Part shown: positions 17,461 through 28,076 of the stretch, piece by piece | How the letters are laid out: the number at the start of each line of letters is the position of its first letter | Numbering within the stretch: the stretch's first letter is position 1 | Source: DASRRB01 sp036732755 | GTDB taxonomy: Bacteria > Planctomycetota > B15-G4 > SIAN01 | Length of the DNA: 38,491 nucleotides | Direction: 5' to 3' | Assembly: GCA_036732755.1 (NCBI GenBank) | Contig: DAINBU010000041.1 | Coordinates: 1-38,491 of the forward strand | Program-made: the position numbers and the translations under genes | Notes under the pieces: model-generated | What the model saw: only the letters and a program-made list of their open reading frames with translations | Database searches by the model: none | What the model was told of the DNA's origin: nothing

Positions 17461-18831
17461 ATGTCCGTTCACGCCGTTCGATCGCGCTCGAAGACACTTC
17501 GTCGCGCCGCGCCGCTCGTCGCCTGTGCGCTGCTCGGCTGCGTCGGGCCGCCGCCCGAGGTCGCGCCGCAGCGCCGCGCCGCGGAGATCGGCTCGCTCGA
17601 GGGCGAGCTGCCGTTCCACGAAACGCCGCTCCCCATCGACGACGGCGAGCCGATCCCCTCGCCGCTCTCGCTCGCCGATGCGGTGCGGCGCGCGCTGACC
17701 CGGAGTCCGCAGGTGCAGGTCGCGCTCGCGCGCGCCCGCGCCGCGCTCGCCGCCGCCGAGCAGGCGCGCCGCCTGCCCAATCCCGTGGTCGACGTGGCGT
17801 TCCGCTTCGTCGAGGGGGGCGGACAGCCGCAGATCGACGTCGGCCTCACGGCCGAGCTCCTCGCGCTGCTCACGCGGCGCGATCGCGCCGGCGCGGCCGA
17901 TGCTCGGCTCGAGGCGGCGGCGCACGACGTCGTCGCGCATGCGCTCGAGGTCGTGGCGACGGTGCGCGTCGACTTCGCCGACGTGCAGGCGCTCGCGCGC
18001 CGCGACGAGCTGCTGGCGGAGCGGCTGCGCTTCTTCGAGAGGCTGCTCACGACGGCGCGCGCGAAGCTCGACGTCGGCGAAGGCGTGCGCCTCGACGTCC
18101 TCTCGCTCGAAGCGCAGCGGCTCGAGCTCGAGCTCGAGCGCGAGACGCGCCAGGCCGAGCTCGCGGTCGCGCGCCGGCGGCTGCTCCGCGACCTCGGCGC
18201 GCCCGGCCGCGCGCACGACGCCGAGCTGGTCGTCGCGCCGTGGTCCGAGCCGGCGGCGCCGCCCGACGACGAGCAGCCGTGGATCGACGCGGCGCTCGCG
18301 ACGCGGCCCGACCTGCTCGCGAAGCGGGCGGAGCTCGCGGCGGCCGAGGCGGAGGCGTCGGCGGCGGGGCTCGGCGTCCTCGAAGGCGCGAGCGCCGGCG
18401 TCGAGGCGGAGCGCGACGGCGACTGGTCGGTCGGCCCGTCGCTCGCGCTGCCGCTTCCGCTGCTCGACGGCGGCGGTCCGCGGCGCGCGATGGCGCGCGC
18501 ACGCGTCGTCGAGGCGCGCCACGCGCTGGCCGCGGCCGAGCGCGACGCCATCTTCGAAGTGCGCGCCGCCTTCGCGGAGCTGCGCGGCGCGCGGTCGCGG
18601 CTGCAGCGCGTCGCGACGGAGCTGCTCCCGATCGAACGGCAGCGGCGCGACCAGGTCGAGGCGGTCTACCTCGGCGGCGAGAGCGACGTCACGGCGCTCC
18701 TGCTCGCCGAACGCGACCTGCGCCAGGCGCAGGAGCGCGAAGTCGAGCTGCAGCAGGCGACGGTGACCGTGCGCGCGCGGCTGGAGCGGTCCGCCGGCGG
18801 CGCGAGCCGCGGCGAGGAGACGAAGCGATGA
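17461..18831 (+). CDS. TolC-family outer-membrane efflux lipoprotein (CzcC/CusC type)
   Basis: A 456-residue outer-membrane channel subunit of normal length. The signal peptide ends at the lipobox LLGC with Cys27. Two OEP repeats are visible: LSLADAVRRALTRSPQVQVALARARAALAAAEQAR with alanine-rich helices (motif SLADAVRRALTRSPQV), and the second half beginning IDAALATRPDLLAKRAELAAAEAEA. The C-terminal helix (VYLGGESDVTALLLAERDLRQAQ) is typical of the tunnel helices. It forms the outer-membrane exit duct of the tripartite pump. GAGGG lies 6 nt before the ATG. Its stop overlaps the start of the adaptor gene in ATGA, so the two are co-translated. Confidence 0.92.
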   Translation: MSVHAVRSRSKTLRRAAPLVACALLGCVGPPPEVAPQRRAAEIGSLEGELPFHETPLPIDDGEPIPSPLSLADAVRRALTRSPQVQVALARARAALAAAEQARRLPNPVVDVAFRFVEGGGQPQIDVGLTAELLALLTRRDRAGAADARLEAAAHDVVAHALEVVATVRVDFADVQALARRDELLAERLRFFERLLTTARAKLDVGEGVRLDVLSLEAQRLELELERETRQAELAVARRRLLRDLGAPGRAHDAELVVAPWSEPAAPPDDEQPWIDAALATRPDLLAKRAELAAAEAEASAAGLGVLEGASAGVEAERDGDWSVGPSLALPLPLLDGGGPRRAMARARVVEARHALAAAERDAIFEVRAAFAELRGARSRLQRVATELLPIERQRRDQVEAVYLGGESDVTALLLAERDLRQAQEREVELQQATVTVRARLERSAGGASRGEETKR

Positions 18832-20087
18832 AGACGCGAATCCTTCTCTTGGTGATCTCCCTCGTCGCGCTGACGCCCGCGTGCGAGCGCTTCCGAAAGA
18901 AGTCCGACGCCGATACCGACCCCGACGCGAACAAAGCCGAGGGCGGCGCGCACGAAGAGCACGCCGACGAAGTGCACCTCACCGCCGAGGCGATCGCGAC
19001 GCACGGCATCGTCGTCGCGAACGCCGAGCGCCGCGCCATCGCGCGCCGCCTGCGCGTGCCGGCGCGCGTCGTCTTCAACGCCGAGGCGATGGCGCACGTC
19101 GGCACGCCGGTGCGCGGCCGCGTCGCGACGCTCACCGCGAAGCTCGGCGCCGAGGTCAAGCGCGGCGACGAGCTGCTCACGATCGAGAGCCCGGAGCTCG
19201 GCGAGGCGCAGAGCGACCTGCTGCTCAAGATCGCCGCCGAGGGCAACGCCGACCCGCCGGTCGACCTGGCGAAGCGCGCGCTCGAGCGGGCGCAGAAGCT
19301 CTACGAGGCGGCGCAGGGCATCTCGCTCGCCGACCTGCAGCGGCGCGAGGCGGAGCTGCGCGTCGCCGAGGCGCAACGCGCGGCCGCGAAGGCGGCGCGC
19401 GTCGCCTCCGAGAACCGGCTCCACCTGCTCGGCATGACGCAGGAAGCCGTGGCGCGCATCGTCCGCACCGGCGAGATCGAGCCGCGCTTCAAGGTCTTCG
19501 CGCCGATCGACGGCACGGTGATCGAACGGGAGATCACCTTCGGCCACCTCGTCGACCCGTCGCGCGAGTCGCTGCTCGTGCTCGCCGACCTCTCGCATCT
19601 CTGGGTGCTCGCCGACGTGCCGGAGGCGCGGCTCGGCGAGATCGAGCTCGGCGCGGCGGCCTCGGTCGTCGTCGCCTCGGCCGCCGACCACTCGCACGAC
19701 GGGCGCGTGACCGCGATCGCGCCGCAGATCGACCCGACGACCCGCTCCGCGCAGGTGCGGATCGAGGTCGTGGAACGCCATGCGGAGATCCGGCCGGGCG
19801 TCTTCGCCGAGGTCGAGCTCACGCTGCCGGCGAAGGGCGACGGCGGTCCGCCGCCGATCGTCGTGCCCGAGGACGCCGTGCAGACGGTCGAGGGGCGCCG
19901 CTGCGTCTTCGTCCCGATCGACGGCGAGCCGGGCGCGTTCCGGCCGGTGCCGGTCGAGACGGGCGAGCGCTCCGACCGCAGCGTCGCGCTCACGGCCGGG
20001 CTCGAGGAGGGCGCGCCGTACGTGGCGAAGGGGGCGTTCCTCCTGAAGGCGGAGCTCGGCAAGTCGTCCGCCGGGCACGAGCACTGA
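18828..20087 (+). CDS. Periplasmic adaptor (membrane-fusion) subunit of heavy-metal RND efflux pump
   Basis: A 419-residue lipoprotein (lipobox TPAC, Cys19) of the HlyD/CzcB/CusB family. A His/Asp/Glu-rich N-terminal stretch (HEEHADEVHL) may bind metal. The barrel-sandwich lipoyl half appears at GTPVRGRVATLTAKLGAEV and again at APIDGTVIEREITFGHLVDP, with an alpha-hairpin (about 150-215) between. The beta-barrel and membrane-proximal parts follow (LWVLADVPEARLGEI, VTAIAPQIDPTTRSAQVRIEV). The C-terminus ends in GHEH, another potential metal site. GAGGAG lies 8 nt before the ATG, within the end of the upstream gene. It links the inner-membrane pump to the TolC-like channel. Confidence 0.93.
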   Translation: MKTRILLLVISLVALTPACERFRKKSDADTDPDANKAEGGAHEEHADEVHLTAEAIATHGIVVANAERRAIARRLRVPARVVFNAEAMAHVGTPVRGRVATLTAKLGAEVKRGDELLTIESPELGEAQSDLLLKIAAEGNADPPVDLAKRALERAQKLYEAAQGISLADLQRREAELRVAEAQRAAAKAARVASENRLHLLGMTQEAVARIVRTGEIEPRFKVFAPIDGTVIEREITFGHLVDPSRESLLVLADLSHLWVLADVPEARLGEIELGAAASVVVASAADHSHDGRVTAIAPQIDPTTRSAQVRIEVVERHAEIRPGVFAEVELTLPAKGDGGPPPIVVPEDAVQTVEGRRCVFVPIDGEPGAFRPVPVETGERSDRSVALTAGLEEGAPYVAKGAFLLKAELGKSSAGHEH

Positions 20088-20099
20088 GAGGGGCGCGCC

Positions 20100-23000
20100 A
20101 TGCTGCAACCGCTCCTGCGCCTCTCGATCGAGCACCGCCGCGTCGTGCTCCTGCTCACGCTCGGCGCGGCGGCCGTCGGCGCCTTCTGCCTCTGGACGCT
20201 CCCGATCGACGCCGTGCCCGACATCACCGGCGTGCAAGTGCAGATCAACGCCGTCGCGCCGTCGCTCTCGCCGGTCGAGATCGAGAAGCAGGTGACCTTC
20301 CCGATCGAGACGGCGCTGTCGGGGATCCCCGGATTGCAGCGCACGCGCTCGCTCTCGCGCAACGGCTTCTCGCAGGTGACGGCGGTCTTCGACGACGACG
20401 TCGACGTCTACTTCGCGCGCGTCCAGGTCGGCGAGCGCCTCGCCGAGGCGCGCGACAGCCTCGCGCCGGGCGTCGAGCCGCGCATGGGGCCGGTCTCGAC
20501 CGGTCTCGGCGAGATCTACATGTGGACGGTCGGCTTCGAGGCGCCGGGCGCGGGCGGGCGCGCGCGCGCCGGCGCCGCCGGCTGGCAGGAGGACGGAACC
20601 TATCTCACGCCCGAGGGCGAGCGGCTGAAGACGCGGCTCGAGCGCGCCGCCTATCTGCGCACGGTGCAGGACTGGGTGATCCGGCCGCAACTGCGCGGCG
20701 TGCAGGGAGTCGCCGGCGTCGACTCGATCGGCGGGTACGTCAAGCAGTACCACGTGCGGCCCGATCCGATGCAGCTGGTGAGCTTCGGGCTGTCGTTCCG
20801 CGAGGTGATCGACGCGCTCGAGCGCAACAACGTCAGCATCGGCGCCGGCTACGTCGAGCGCGGGGGCGAGTCGTACGCCGTCCGCGCCGCCGGCCGGATC
20901 GAATCGATCGAGGAGATCGAGCAGATCGTGGTCGGCACGCGCGGCGGCACGCCGATCCACGTCCACGACGTCGCCGAGGTCGCGATCGGCAGCGAGCTGC
21001 GCACCGGCTCGGCCAGCGAGAACGGCGAGGAGGTCGTGGTCGGGACGGCGCTGATGCGCGTCGGAGAGAACAGCCGCAGCGTCGCCACCGCGGTCGACCG
21101 CAAGATGGAGGAGATCCGGCGCACGCTGCCGCCGGACGTCCGCGCGAAGACGGTGCTCGACCGGACGAAGCTGGTGCGCGCGACCATCGCGACGGTCGAG
21201 AAGAACCTCGCCGAGGGCGCGGCGCTCGTGATCGTGATCCTCTTCCTGCTGCTCGGGAACCTGCGCGCGGCGCTGATCTGCGCGCTCGCGATCCCGCTCT
21301 CGATGCTGCTCGCCGCCATCGGCATGGCGAATGGGCGCATCAGCGGCAACCTGATGAGCCTCGGCGCCATCGACTTCGGGCTGATCGTCGACGGCGCGGT
21401 GATCGTCGTCGAGAACGCGCTGCGCATGCTCGGCGAGCGGCAGCAGGCGCTGGCGCGCCGGCTGAACCTGCAGGAGCGGCTCGAGACCGTGCTCGCGGCG
21501 AGCCGGCAGGTGCTCGGCGCGTCGGCCTTCGGGCAGGCGATCATCATCACGGTCTACCTGCCGATCCTCGCGCTCACCGGCATCGAGGGGAAGATGTTCC
21601 GGCCGATGGCGGTCACCGTGATCCTCGCGCTGGTCGCGGCGTTCGTGCTCTCGCTCACGTTCGTGCCGGCGATGGTCGCGCTGGTCGTGCGCGGCCGCGT
21701 GCGCGAGCGGGAGAACGTGCTGATGCGCGCGGCGCGGCGCGCCTACGAGCCGGCGCTGCGCTTCGCGCTCCGCTTCCGCCGCAGCGTGGTGCTCGCGGCG
21801 GTGGTGCTGTTCGTCGCGTCGCTCGGGCTCGCACGCGGGCTCGGCCAGGAGTTCGTGCCGACGCTCGACGAGAAGGACCTCGCGATGCAGGCGCTGCGCC
21901 TGCCGAGCTGCAGCCTCACGCAGTCGCAGGCGCTGCAGTCCGAGCTCGAGCGCGCCATCGCGCGCCTGCCCGAGGTCGCGTTCGTCTTCTCGAAGACCGG
22001 GACGGCCGACGTCGCGACCGACCCGATGCCGCCGAACATCTCCGACACCTTCATTCTGCTGAAACCGCCGGACGAATGGCCCGATCCGGAGCTCGGGAAG
22101 GACGCCCTGATCGCACGGATCGAGCGCGCGTGCTCGGGGGTGCCGGGCAACCAGCTCGAGTTCACCCAGCCGATCCAGATGCGCTTCAACGAACTGATCG
22201 CCGGCGTGCGCGGCGACGTCGCGGTGAAGGTCTTCGGCGACGACTTCGAGACGCTCGACCGCGCCGCCGAGCAGATCGCGCGCGTGCTGCGCCGCATCGA
22301 CGGCGTCGCCGACGTGAAGACCGAGCAACTGCGCGGGCTGCCGGTCATGAGCGTCGACGTCGACCGCGTCGCGATCTCGCGCTTCGGCCTGAGCGTCGCC
22401 GACGTGCAGGACGTGGTCGCCGCCGCCGTCGGCGGGCGCGCGGCGGGGCTCGTCTTCGAGGGCGACCGCCGCTTCGACCTCGTCGTGCGCCTGCCCGACG
22501 ACCTGCGCCGCGATTTCGCGGCGCTCGAGAACCTGCCGGTCCCGCTTCCCGCCGCCGCCGAGGGTCGCGTCGGCTTCGTCCCGCTCTCCAGCGTCGCGAC
22601 GCTCTCCGTCGAGGAGGGGCCGAACCAGGTGAGCCGGGAGAACGGCAAGCGAAGAGCGGTGGTCCAGGCGAACGTGCGCGGGCGCGACCTGGGCTCGTTC
22701 GTGGCGGACGCTCAAGCGAAGGTCGCGCGGCTCGCCCTGCCGGCCGGGACGTGGCTCGAATGGGGCGGCCAGTACGAGAACCTCGTCGCCGCGCGTGCGC
22801 GCCTCGTGCTGGTCGTCCCGCTCTGCTTCGTGCTGATCTTCGTCCTGCTCTACAGCACGTTCGATTCGCTGCGCTGCGCGCTGCTCGTCTTCAGCGGCGT
22901 GCCGCTCGGGCTGACCAACGAAATCGTCGCGCTGTGGCTGCGGGCGATGCCGTTCTCGATCTCGGCCGGCGTCGGCTTCATCGCGCTGTCGGGCGTCGCC

Positions 23001-23294
23001 GTCCTGAACGGCCTCGTGCTGGTGAGTTTCTTCCGCCAGCTCGAACTCGAGGGGCTGCCCGCCGAGGAGGCGGTGGTGCGCGGCGCGCTGACGCGGCTGC
23101 GGCCGGTGCTCATGACCGCGCTCGTCGCGTCGCTCGGCTTCGTCCCGATGGCGCTGGCGACCGGCACCGGCGCCGAGGTCCAGCGGCCGCTCGCCTCCGT
23201 CGTGATCGGCGGTCTGGTCTCCAGCACGCTGCTCACGCTCGTCGTGCTGCCGGCCCTCTACCGGATCTTCGCGCGCAAGACGGCAGCCGCGTGA
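20100..23294 (+). CDS. CzcA-type heavy-metal efflux RND transporter
   Basis: A 1064-residue inner-membrane proton-driven pump, typical of the HME-RND family length. The first TM segment (VVLLLTLGAAAVGAFCLW) is followed by the porter domain and the TM4 signature DFGLIVDGAVIVVEN. This carries Asp425, Asp431 and Glu438, with the same spacing as Asp402/Asp408/Glu415 of CzcA. This signature is of the divalent-cation type (Co/Zn/Cd/Ni) rather than the CusA Cu/Ag type, so divalent export is the better prediction. A Gly/Ala/Arg-rich loop (GAGGRARAGAAGW) is inserted in the porter domain after GEIYMWTVGFEA. It is the last gene of the operon and converges on the DUF4143 ATPase gene with a gap of 29 bp. 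Confidence 0.95.
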   Translation: MLQPLLRLSIEHRRVVLLLTLGAAAVGAFCLWTLPIDAVPDITGVQVQINAVAPSLSPVEIEKQVTFPIETALSGIPGLQRTRSLSRNGFSQVTAVFDDDVDVYFARVQVGERLAEARDSLAPGVEPRMGPVSTGLGEIYMWTVGFEAPGAGGRARAGAAGWQEDGTYLTPEGERLKTRLERAAYLRTVQDWVIRPQLRGVQGVAGVDSIGGYVKQYHVRPDPMQLVSFGLSFREVIDALERNNVSIGAGYVERGGESYAVRAAGRIESIEEIEQIVVGTRGGTPIHVHDVAEVAIGSELRTGSASENGEEVVVGTALMRVGENSRSVATAVDRKMEEIRRTLPPDVRAKTVLDRTKLVRATIATVEKNLAEGAALVIVILFLLLGNLRAALICALAIPLSMLLAAIGMANGRISGNLMSLGAIDFGLIVDGAVIVVENALRMLGERQQALARRLNLQERLETVLAASRQVLGASAFGQAIIITVYLPILALTGIEGKMFRPMAVTVILALVAAFVLSLTFVPAMVALVVRGRVRERENVLMRAARRAYEPALRFALRFRRSVVLAAVVLFVASLGLARGLGQEFVPTLDEKDLAMQALRLPSCSLTQSQALQSELERAIARLPEVAFVFSKTGTADVATDPMPPNISDTFILLKPPDEWPDPELGKDALIARIERACSGVPGNQLEFTQPIQMRFNELIAGVRGDVAVKVFGDDFETLDRAAEQIARVLRRIDGVADVKTEQLRGLPVMSVDVDRVAISRFGLSVADVQDVVAAAVGGRAAGLVFEGDRRFDLVVRLPDDLRRDFAALENLPVPLPAAAEGRVGFVPLSSVATLSVEEGPNQVSRENGKRRAVVQANVRGRDLGSFVADAQAKVARLALPAGTWLEWGGQYENLVAARARLVLVVPLCFVLIFVLLYSTFDSLRCALLVFSGVPLGLTNEIVALWLRAMPFSISAGVGFIALSGVAVLNGLVLVSFFRQLELEGLPAEEAVVRGALTRLRPVLMTALVASLGFVPMALATGTGAEVQRPLASVVIGGLVSSTLLTLVVLPALYRIFARKTAAA

Positions 23295-23323
23295 CCACGG
23301 CCGCCGCCTCGGAGTTCACGAAC

Positions 23324-24535
23324 TCAATCCCGCAGCCAGTCCGCGACCGGCCGACCGAGGAATTGCTCGACGCTGATCTCGTCGCCGCTGACAAGGAGCG
23401 TCCGCTGCGGCTTGAAGGCGGCCCGGAACGTCGCCATTCCGGCGGGCATCTCGCGGTTGCGGCCGCTCTTCACTTCGATGGCGACGATCCGCTTTCCGGC
23501 GCGCGCGACGAAGTCGACCTCCTCGCCGCGGTCGCGCCAGTAGAAGAGCGCGCATTCTCCTCCGGCCGCGGCGTTCGCGAGGTGGGCGCCGACCGCGGAT
23601 TCGACCAGTCGCCCCCACGACGCGGGCTCGGCGCGCGTCTCCTCGAGCGTCATCCCGCTCCCCGCCGTCATCAGGGCGGTGTTGAGAACCTGGAGCTTCG
23701 GGCTCGAGCCGCGGCTGCGGGCCGCTTGGCCGGCGTACTTCTGCAATCCCGTCACGAGTCCCGCTCCTGCGAGGAGGTCGAGGTAGTGCGCGAGCGTCGT
23801 CGTGTTGCCGGCGTCCAGGAGTTGGCCGAGCATCTTCGTGAAGGAGAGGATCTGTCCGGAGTACCGGCATGCCAGCTCGAACAGGCGCCGCAGCAGCGCC
23901 GGCTTGTCGACGCGCGTGAGCAGGAGCACGTCGCGCGAGACCGACGTCTCGACGAGCGAATCGAGGATGTACCGCCGCCAGCGCTCCGGCGCGCTGATGA
24001 GCGGCGCGGCGCCCGGGTATCCGCCATGGAAGATGAACTGCTCGACCGTCCAGCCGAACGCAGCCCGCATCTCGGCGAACGACCAGTGGGAGAGGTGCAG
24101 GAGCTCGAAACGTCCGGCGAGGCTCTCGGACAATCCGCGCGCGACGAGGAGCGGCGCGGACCCGAGCACCACGACCTTGAGCGGGACCTTCTTGCGCGTG
24201 TCCTCGTCCCAGAGCCGCTTCACCGTCTCCGACCACGCCGGGATCTTCTGGATCTCGTCGAGCGCGAGCACGGCGCCGGCGCGCCCGGCATCGCGCGCGG
24301 CGAGGCGCGCCGCGTCCCAACGCTCGGCGATCCACGTCGCGTGCTTCAGCGTCGGTTCATCGGCGCTGGCGTAGACGTGCGGAAGCCCGGAGTCCTCGAG
24401 CGCGTCCCCGACGAGCGTCGTCTTCCCGGCCTGGCGCGGGCCGGCGACGACCTGGATGAAGCGACGCGGCTCCCGGAGGCGACGCCCGAGTTCGAGCGTC
24501 TGCGGCCGACGGAAGGGGAACTTCGGGGTGCTCAT
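23324..24535 (-). CDS. AAA-family ATPase with DUF4143 domain
   Basis: A 403-residue ATP-binding protein. The AAA_14 domain has Walker A GPRQAGKTT (about residues 31-39), Walker B VLALDEIQKIP and a sensor-like VVVLGSAPLLVARGLSESL. The C-terminal DUF4143 part includes FELACRYSGQILSFTKMLG, a winged-helix-like TTTLAHYLDLLAGAGLV and the nuclease-like FYWRDRGEEVDFVARAGKRIVAIEVKSG, where the E-V-D...E-V-K pattern recalls PD-(D/E)XK folds. The cellular role of the family is unknown. The ATG directly abuts a perfect palindrome at 24537-24560, leaving no room for a Shine-Dalgarno. Such genes are patchily distributed and probably horizontally mobile. It lies downstream of clpB on the same strand. Confidence 0.93.
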   Translation of the reverse strand: MSTPKFPFRRPQTLELGRRLREPRRFIQVVAGPRQAGKTTLVGDALEDSGLPHVYASADEPTLKHATWIAERWDAARLAARDAGRAGAVLALDEIQKIPAWSETVKRLWDEDTRKKVPLKVVVLGSAPLLVARGLSESLAGRFELLHLSHWSFAEMRAAFGWTVEQFIFHGGYPGAAPLISAPERWRRYILDSLVETSVSRDVLLLTRVDKPALLRRLFELACRYSGQILSFTKMLGQLLDAGNTTTLAHYLDLLAGAGLVTGLQKYAGQAARSRGSSPKLQVLNTALMTAGSGMTLEETRAEPASWGRLVESAVGAHLANAAAGGECALFYWRDRGEEVDFVARAGKRIVAIEVKSGRNREMPAGMATFRAAFKPQRTLLVSGDEISVEQFLGRPVADWLRD

Positions 24536-24536
24536 G

Positions 24537-24560
24537 ACGTTGAGTATTTTTACTCAACGT
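24537..24560. promoter_or_regulatory. Perfect inverted repeat abutting the DUF4143 ATPase start codon
   Basis: Arms ACGTTGAGTA (24537-24546) and TACTCAACGT (24551-24560) are perfectly complementary, separated by TTTT. It ends one base before the ATG (24533-24535, minus strand). It is AT-rich against a very GC-rich background. It could be an autoregulatory operator, an RNA hairpin hiding the start codon, or a target-site element linked to mobility of the ATPase gene. A related partial sequence (ACGT near 24571-24574, rc ACGTTTTGCTCA) lies next to it. Confidence 0.75.
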
Positions 24561-24598
24561 CCTGAGCAAAACGTCCACTCCCTGGGGAAACCGCCCTT

Positions 24599-27238
<2,640 letters not shown>

Positions 27239-27325
27239 CGCCACTCCCTCCCGGCCGCTTGGCCGCCCGTCTCGGGTCGCCCGCCCTCTGGCCGGGGACC
27301 GCGCCGAGCGCACGCATCATGCCGA

Positions 27326-27344
27326 ACTGTCCAGGTTGGACAGT
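27326..27344. promoter_or_regulatory. Inverted repeat upstream of clpB, candidate operator
   Basis: Perfect 8-bp arms ACTGTCCA (27326-27333) and TGGACAGT (27337-27344) with a 3-nt spacer GGT. It lies 88 bp upstream of the clpB ATG and directly beside an AT-rich patch (27345-27375) that is probably the promoter. It matches neither CIRCE nor the HspR HAIR consensus. The short spacing is compatible with a MerR-type or other dimeric regulator; which one is unknown. Confidence 0.5.
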
Positions 27345-27429
27345 GCTTCGTAAGTCGTTTAATGAAATGCAATTAGCGCACTCTGTCGCGGTCGATCGCG
27401 AGGCGGGAGAATCGGCTCGGGCGACTCGA

Positions 27430-27458
27430 TGACACGGGAGTGACGTTGTGTCACCCCT
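27430..27458. repeat. Short inverted repeat in the clpB / gspG-like intergenic region
   Basis: GTGAC (27440-27444... arm GTGAC) and GTCAC (27450-27454) flank a 5-nt loop and extend as GGG/CCC with one bulged A; an overlapping TGACAC (27430-27435) pairs with GTGTCA (27448-27453). Two mutually exclusive small hairpins are thus possible. No T-tract follows on either strand. Confidence 0.35.
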
Positions 27459-27469
27459 GCTCCCAAGGG

Positions 27470-27486
27470 GGCCGCCACCGGCGGCC
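27470..27486 (-). terminator. GC-rich hairpin just after the GspG-like gene
   Basis: Arms GGCCGCC (27470-27476) and GGCGGCC (27480-27486) pair perfectly around a 3-nt loop. It begins 7 bp after the stop of the minus-strand gene ending at 27494. The position suits a terminator, but there is no U-tract, so the call is tentative. Confidence 0.35.
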
Positions 27487-27493
27487 GTCGCGA

Positions 27494-27991
27494 CTAGCGG
27501 CGGGGGTCCGCGAAGGCCCCGACGTCGTCCCTGCGGAAGCGGCGGAGGCTCCAGCAGCCCGAGTCCCACGAATCGCAGGCGCGGTCGGGGCCGTTCGAGA
27601 AGACGACGACGTCGGCGATCGCCGCGCTGCGCGTGAACACCTGATAGTTGAAGGCGCGACCCCAGGGGTCGCGGCCGATCGGCGTGTCGAGGTAGTGCGC
27701 GCGGCCCTTGCAGAGCCAGGCGTTCAGCACTTCGGCGCCGAAGCCGTAGGCGGTCCCGTTCCCGTAGTTGTAGGTCGGGTCGCCCTGCAGTCCCGGCGGA
27801 TAGGCGCCGTGGTCGTTGCGGTAGGCGACGAGCGCCGCGGCGATCCGCTCGCAGTCGCGGGCCGCGACCTCGCGGCGATACTCCTCGTCCGGCCGCGCTC
27901 CGCGATCGAGCGTCGGGACGACGACGCCGGCGAATCCGACGATCAGCGCGATCGGGACGACGCGGCGGAGGAGGGAGGCGGGCGCGGCCAT
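27494..27991 (-). CDS. Type II secretion GspG-like protein without a canonical prepilin leader
   Basis: A 165-residue protein with a single N-terminal membrane segment (VVPIALIVGFAGVVVPTL) and a soluble domain like the C-terminal part of major pseudopilins. It has IAAALVAYRNDHGAYPPG, then HYLDTPIGRDPWGRAFNYQV and VVFSNGPDR, the T2SSG pattern in which the DPWG and SNGPD loops bind calcium. The N-terminus lacks the prepilin peptidase motif (G-F/M-T-x-x-E), so it is probably a membrane-anchored relative rather than a processed pilin. No other secretion gene is nearby. It is divergent from the ThuA fusion gene, with 85 bp between the starts. Confidence 0.78.
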   Translation of the reverse strand: MAAPASLLRRVVPIALIVGFAGVVVPTLDRGARPDEEYRREVAARDCERIAAALVAYRNDHGAYPPGLQGDPTYNYGNGTAYGFGAEVLNAWLCKGRAHYLDTPIGRDPWGRAFNYQVFTRSAAIADVVVFSNGPDRACDSWDSGCWSLRRFRRDDVGAFADPRR

Positions 27992-28076
27992 CCCCCTCCC
28001 ATCGGAGCCGTCCCGGCGGCCGGCTTGAGCCGAACCCTATAACGCGCCCCTCCGTTCCGACGCGGGAGCCGCTTCC

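Noticed and set aside
23312..23325. Inverted repeat GAGTTC/GAACTC between czcA and the DUF4143 gene as a terminator
   Set aside because: The loop would be only 2 nt and there is no T-tract; likely chance.
18881..24565. A 1894-residue plus-strand frame over the efflux operon, and a 1349-residue minus frame (18666-22715)
   Set aside because: Both are low-complexity R/A/H/D shadows of the adaptor and CzcA genes, which have full domain support.
27239..27493. CIRCE or HspR HAIR element at clpB
   Set aside because: No TTAGCACTC-N9-GAGTGCTAA or CTTGAGT-N7-ACTCAAG sequence was found; only the TGTCCA-type palindrome is present.
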